From positions 62,001 through 126,000 of the forward strand of contig NZ_BAGB01000043.1 of assembly GCF_000308615.1 (NCBI RefSeq): DNA of 64,000 nt, read 5' to 3'. Below the pieces are notes generated by a model. The model saw only the letters and a list, made by a program, of their open reading frames with translations. It was not told the origin of the DNA and did not search any database. The DNA comes from Nocardia jiangxiensis NBRC 101359. Its GTDB lineage: Bacteria; Actinomycetota; Actinomycetes; Mycobacteriales; Mycobacteriaceae. This document shows, one piece after another, positions 60,908-64,000 of the stretch. Every line of letters starts with the position of its first letter. The stretch's first letter is position 1. A program made the translations under genes and the position numbers.

Positions 60908-60934
60908 GGTAACTTTTCGCCTCGCCGTCTCGTC
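60908..60934 (+). promoter_or_regulatory. ECF-type promoter of the sigma gene
   Basis: GGTAAC (60908-60913), 17-base spacer, CGTC (60931-60934). The GTG start at 60944 follows ten bases later, so the message is probably leaderless and the gene autoregulated. Confidence 0.6.
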
Positions 60935-60943
60935 GTAATAGGT

Positions 60944-61861
60944 GTGGAAACTCATGGCGACCGATTCGCTGCTCTGTGGGGTGCGCACCGCGCCTACGTG
61001 GTCGACCTTGCGTTCCGGATGCTCGGTGACATCGCGGAGGCGGAAGATGTCGCGCAGGAGGCGTTCCTTCGCCTCTCGCGCGCTCGCGCGGACGAGCTGC
61101 ACAACGTTCGCGGCTGGCTGACCGTGGTGACCGGCCGCCTGTGCCTGGACACGATGGGCAGCGCCCGGGCCCGGCGCGAGCAACCCGGGGACCCGCAGCT
61201 GCTGAACTCGGCGGTCTCGCCGGAGCTCGACCCGGCGGACCGGGTGACCCTCGACGACCGCGTTCAGGCGGCGCTGGCGATCGTGTTGCAGCGACTGAAT
61301 CCGCCCGAACGGGTGGCGTTCATCCTGCACGATGCGTTCGCCCTGCCCTTCGAGGAGATCGCGACGACCCTGGGCCGTCCACCGGGTACGTGCAGGCAGC
61401 TGGCGCGGCGGGCGCGGGCGAAGATCGCCGGTGCGGCGGCAGGCCCCACGATCGGAACGGCTGATCGCGCGGCCCTCGGCGCCGACCTCGGAATCGGCGC
61501 GGTCGACCAAGCCACGGCATCGACGCACCGAGCCATCCTGGACCGGTTCATCGCCGCCTGCTCCGGCGGCGACCTCGACGCCCTGCTGAGCGTGCTGGCC
61601 CCGGACGCCTGGGGATCAGCGACCTTCGTCGCCGGCTCACTGCCGACGCCGCCGGACACCCGCAGCGCGCCGGACGTGGCGTCGAATCTGTTGCGCTACT
61701 TCGGTTCCGGCGCAACGCTGGTTTCGCATCCGGCGCCCGGGACCGTGGGAGTGCTGGCGTACCACGACCGCCTGCTGTACGGCATGCTCGTGCTCACGGT
61801 GCGCGGCGACCGGGTGGCGGGCATCGAGGCGATCGTCGACCCGACGATTCCCCTGGCATGA
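60944..61861 (+). CDS. ECF sigma factor with SnoaL-like C-terminal extension (SigJ/ECF41-like)
   Basis: Sigma-70 family factor of 305 residues. Region 2 is AHRAYVVDLAFRMLGDIAEAEDVAQEAFLRL, read in parts, region 4 is LNPPERVAFILHDAFALPFEEIATTLGRPPGTCRQLARRARAK, and residues 190-305 form a SnoaL/NTF2-like tail (ILDRFIAACSGGDLDALLSVLAPDAWG, LVLTVRGDRVAGIEAIVDP), which in ECF41 factors tunes activity in place of an anti-sigma. No anti-sigma gene is adjacent. GTG at 60944 agrees with the promoter ten bases upstream. Confidence 0.82.
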   Translation: METHGDRFAALWGAHRAYVVDLAFRMLGDIAEAEDVAQEAFLRLSRARADELHNVRGWLTVVTGRLCLDTMGSARARREQPGDPQLLNSAVSPELDPADRVTLDDRVQAALAIVLQRLNPPERVAFILHDAFALPFEEIATTLGRPPGTCRQLARRARAKIAGAAAGPTIGTADRAALGADLGIGAVDQATASTHRAILDRFIAACSGGDLDALLSVLAPDAWGSATFVAGSLPTPPDTRSAPDVASNLLRYFGSGATLVSHPAPGTVGVLAYHDRLLYGMLVLTVRGDRVAGIEAIVDPTIPLA

Positions 61862-61921
61862 GGCCAGCCCTCACCAGCACCGCCGGTCGATCTCCAGATC
61901 TGCCGATCCGGACATGCAACA

Positions 61922-61951
61922 TGCAAAGGTACTTTGCAAACCTCCTTTGCA
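61922..61951. promoter_or_regulatory. Operator of the ArsR-like regulator
   Basis: TGCAAAG-GTA-CTTTGCA is a perfect inverted repeat (61922-61938), and a third half-site CTTTGCA follows at 61945-61951. It sits 19 bases before the regulator start, so autorepression is likely. Confidence 0.6.
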
Positions 61952-61969
61952 TGAATTACAGTCAGCGTC

Positions 61970-62527
61970 ATGGCCGGTCAGCCCCCTCCTCGGACGATCA
62001 CCGACGTCGCCGTTCTGCGGCTGCTCGCGCATCCGCTGCGCCGCCGGATCGAGGAACAGTTGCGCCGCGGGCCGGTGAACGCGACCTCGCTGGCACAGGC
62101 GTTGGGCGAGAGCACCGGGCTCACCAGCTACCACTTGCGCCAGTTGGCCAAATACGGCTTCATCGAAGAGGTTCCGGAACTGGCCAGCGGCAAGGAACGG
62201 TGGTGGCGTGCGGTTCCCGGTGATCGCCGCTACCCGGCCTATACCGAGCAGACCGACGAGATGCGTGCGGCCACTGCGGAAATGACTCGGCACAACCTTG
62301 CCGAGTTGGTCGAACTGTACGACACCTACGAACGAGAGGCTCCCGGCCTCGGCGCCTGGGCCGACGCATTCCTGTTCTCCCGCTCCACGATTCGCGTCGA
62401 TCCGGCGCGGCTGCGAGAGTTCTTCGAGGAGTACATCCAGCTCGTCCAACGCTACGGCACGACCGACGACACCGGTGACGACCGGAAAGCAGTACTGCTG
62501 CGCCTGTTCGGATTCCCCGAAATCTGA
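61970..62527 (+). CDS. ArsR-like winged-helix regulator
   Basis: Regulator of 185 residues. Residues 10-85 form a winged helix (LAHPLRRRIEEQLRRGPVNATSLAQALGESTGLTSYHLRQLAKYGFIEEV, in parts) as in ArsR/YdfF-type proteins, and a helical C-terminal part (HNLAELVELYDTYEREAPG) probably gives dimerisation. No metal-binding Cys cluster is present, so it is not a classic metal sensor. It is 22 bp upstream of the hydrolase gene, forming an operon. The palindromic box in its promoter fits a dimeric repressor. Confidence 0.82.
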   Translation: MAGQPPPRTITDVAVLRLLAHPLRRRIEEQLRRGPVNATSLAQALGESTGLTSYHLRQLAKYGFIEEVPELASGKERWWRAVPGDRRYPAYTEQTDEMRAATAEMTRHNLAELVELYDTYEREAPGLGAWADAFLFSRSTIRVDPARLREFFEEYIQLVQRYGTTDDTGDDRKAVLLRLFGFPEI

Positions 62528-62549
62528 ATCCCGAATCGAGAGACCACCC

Positions 62550-63995
62550 ATGCACCAGATCTGCTCGCGGTCGCTCGGCCGGTTCGCCGTCGCATGTCTG
62601 CTCCTGCTGACCCTGTCGATCCTGCCGGCCGGTCGCGCCACTGCCGCAACCGCTTTCGACTGCACCGGCTTCACCTGCATCGACGTCAGCTTCACCGGCG
62701 GCGACGGGCTCACCCTGCACGGCACCGTGATCGGCCCGCCCGCGCCGCACACCCGGACCCCCGGGATCGTCCTGGTGGCCGGTGCCGGCGCGGGACCGCG
62801 CACCGAATACCAGTCCGAAGCCCGCGCGTTCGCCGCAGCGGGTATCACAACGCTGGTCTACGACAAACGCACGACCGGCTACTCGTTCGCTCATCGCGAC
62901 ATCTCACTGCTCGCCGGCGACGCCCTGGGCGCGGTCGAGACACTGCGCCGCACGCCGGGGGTGCGCGCGGATCAGGTCGGGCTGTGGGGATTCAGCGAGG
63001 GCGCGTGGGCCGCACCGCTGGCGGCATCCCGCAGTCGCGGTGTCGCATTCCTGATCACCCTCGGCGCGTCCGGGTTCAGCCCGTTGCGCTCGCAAACCTG
63101 GAGCCTGGCCACGACACTGCGCCACCGCGGAGCCACCGGGTCGCTCGCCGCGACGATTGCTGGTCCCACCGCCCGTCTGCTCGGCGAGACGGGCGCGTTC
63201 CCCGAGGCGGACTTCGATCCGTTGCCCGCCCTGCGCGCCCTGCGCATTCCCGTACTCGCCCTCTGGGGACAGCATGACGTGCAGGTCCCACCCGCGGAAA
63301 GTGCTGCGGTACTACGGAACACACTGACCGCCTCGCCCTCGGTCACCATCCGTTTCCTGCGCGGTGGCGCACACAACGGCCGCTCGACCACTGACGGATT
63401 CGACCGTCTCGGGACCCCACCGTATTCGGGCGCGCCGCGCGGAGCGTTCGTGCCGGGCTATTTCGACACCATGACCGACTGGGTTCAGCACATCACGGCC
63501 GGGAGCCCGCCGGTCTCGTCCGCCGACGCCCCGCCACACCAGACGATCCTCAGCGTCGATCCCGGGCGCGGCCGGTGGATCTCGGCACGGATGCAACTGA
63601 CCGTGCTGTCCGCTCTCATCCTCGGCTTCGCCGGCTATCTCCTGTGGTCATTGACCGATCGCCGTTCCCGCGCCACCCGAACCAGAAGCCGGCTCGCACG
63701 CACACTGGCCTGCTCCGGTCTCGTATCGGTGTTCGCGACGGTCCTGTACGTGGTGTCGATCCTTGCCTTCGACGCGCAGACCGTCGGCCCGATCGTCGCG
63801 GCCCGACCGCTGATATGGCTGGGCCTGCAGGTGCTCGCCCTGCTCACCACCGCACTACTGGCCGCCACCGCGATCGCCACCGCCCGCGCCCATGCCGGCT
63901 CGCTCCTGCGGCACCGGATCGCGCTGAGCATCCTGCTGCTCGTCGGCTGCCTCTGGCTCGCATGGGCAACCACCTGGGGTTTGCCCTCCGTCTGA
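62550..63995 (+). CDS. Exported alpha/beta hydrolase with C-terminal membrane domain
   Basis: Protein of 481 residues: signal peptide FAVACLLLLTLSILPAGRATA, alpha/beta hydrolase domain with nucleophile elbow LWGFSEGAWAAP, acid in LALWGQHDVQVP and His in LRGGAHNGRST, then four predicted helices (LTVLSALILGFAGYLLWSL, GLVSVFATVLYVVSILAF, LIWLGLQVLALLTTALLAA, IALSILLLVGCLWLAWA). The enzyme would work outside the membrane on lipid- or peptide-like esters. Regulated together with the ArsR-like gene. ATG at 62550 follows GAGAG. Ends five bases before the window end. Confidence 0.77.
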   Translation: MHQICSRSLGRFAVACLLLLTLSILPAGRATAATAFDCTGFTCIDVSFTGGDGLTLHGTVIGPPAPHTRTPGIVLVAGAGAGPRTEYQSEARAFAAAGITTLVYDKRTTGYSFAHRDISLLAGDALGAVETLRRTPGVRADQVGLWGFSEGAWAAPLAASRSRGVAFLITLGASGFSPLRSQTWSLATTLRHRGATGSLAATIAGPTARLLGETGAFPEADFDPLPALRALRIPVLALWGQHDVQVPPAESAAVLRNTLTASPSVTIRFLRGGAHNGRSTTDGFDRLGTPPYSGAPRGAFVPGYFDTMTDWVQHITAGSPPVSSADAPPHQTILSVDPGRGRWISARMQLTVLSALILGFAGYLLWSLTDRRSRATRTRSRLARTLACSGLVSVFATVLYVVSILAFDAQTVGPIVAARPLIWLGLQVLALLTTALLAATAIATARAHAGSLLRHRIALSILLLVGCLWLAWATTWGLPSV

Positions 63996-64000
63996 AAACG

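Noticed and set aside
1..64000. CRISPR arrays, tRNA/rRNA genes, insertion sequences, prophage
   Set aside because: None seen: no regularly spaced repeats, no cloverleaf or rRNA sequence recognised, no transposase, integrase or phage protein on either strand.

Overview
The window is a high-GC, gene-dense chromosomal stretch of an actinomycete. GTG and TTG starts, 4-bp ATGA/GTGA gene overlaps, a PPOX/F420-type flavin protein, a secreted LIP-type lipase, an ECF factor with a SnoaL-like tail and a C30/C40 carotenoid cluster together suggest a member of the Mycobacteriales such as Nocardia or Rhodococcus. That assignment is inference; no rRNA or other marker gene is present. I see no tRNA, rRNA, CRISPR array, transposase or prophage gene.

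The dominant theme is nitrogen-compound scavenging. Four separate ABC importers of the NMT1/SsuA/ThiY type occur, each next to hydrolases or oxygenases. System A (1-5801) has an NCS1 permease, an amidase, an ATPase, two permeases and a Tat-lipoprotein binding protein. System B (9350-16596) has a GntR regulator, two Fe(II)/2-oxoglutarate dioxygenases, a permease and an ATPase, divergent from a binding lipoprotein and a deaminase-like amidohydrolase. System C (35731-45348) has a permease, ATPase and binding lipoprotein, a phosphotriesterase-like hydrolase and a MetV-MetF fusion, divergent from a BMP-like protein, a HutC-type GntR regulator, a cupin, an isochorismatase-like hydrolase and an amidohydrolase. 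System D (45387-56313) has a metallo-beta-lactamase-fold hydrolase, an AtzH-AtzE-like fused amidase, a Rieske-type reductase, an XRE-cupin regulator, a CodA-like deaminase, an ABC importer, an FAD oxidase and a creatininase-like amidohydrolase. Repeated palindromes or direct repeats in the divergent promoter regions of B, C and D are candidate operators.

Between these lie housekeeping and stress blocks: the transglutaminase / alpha-E / ATP-grasp peptide-synthesis trio (5828-9259); a secreted lipase and a Mug glycosylase (16682-19176); a second initiation factor IF-1 translationally coupled to a GNAT acetyltransferase behind a 19-codon leader ORF (19264-20392); pirin, VOC and MarR genes (20502-22416); a GlxA-type regulator followed by catalase, HD-domain and Dps genes (22618-26405); a methyltransferase and a glutamine-synthetase paralogue (26444-28696).

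The carotenoid cluster (28950-35706) holds crtE-crtI-crtB, a convergent SDR/DUF2867 gene, a photolyase reduced to its first and last codons, and a divergent LitR/CarH-like MerR regulator. The same 23-bp element, with one mismatch, lies upstream of both crtE and the regulator, which makes it the likely operator.

The last part (56446-63995) contains a membrane protein, a PPOX protein, a poorly coding stretch carrying a 25-bp perfect palindrome, a type 5 uracil-DNA glycosylase, a secreted two-repeat protein divergent from an ECF sigma gene with mirror-image promoters, and an ArsR-like regulator with a membrane-anchored alpha/beta hydrolase.
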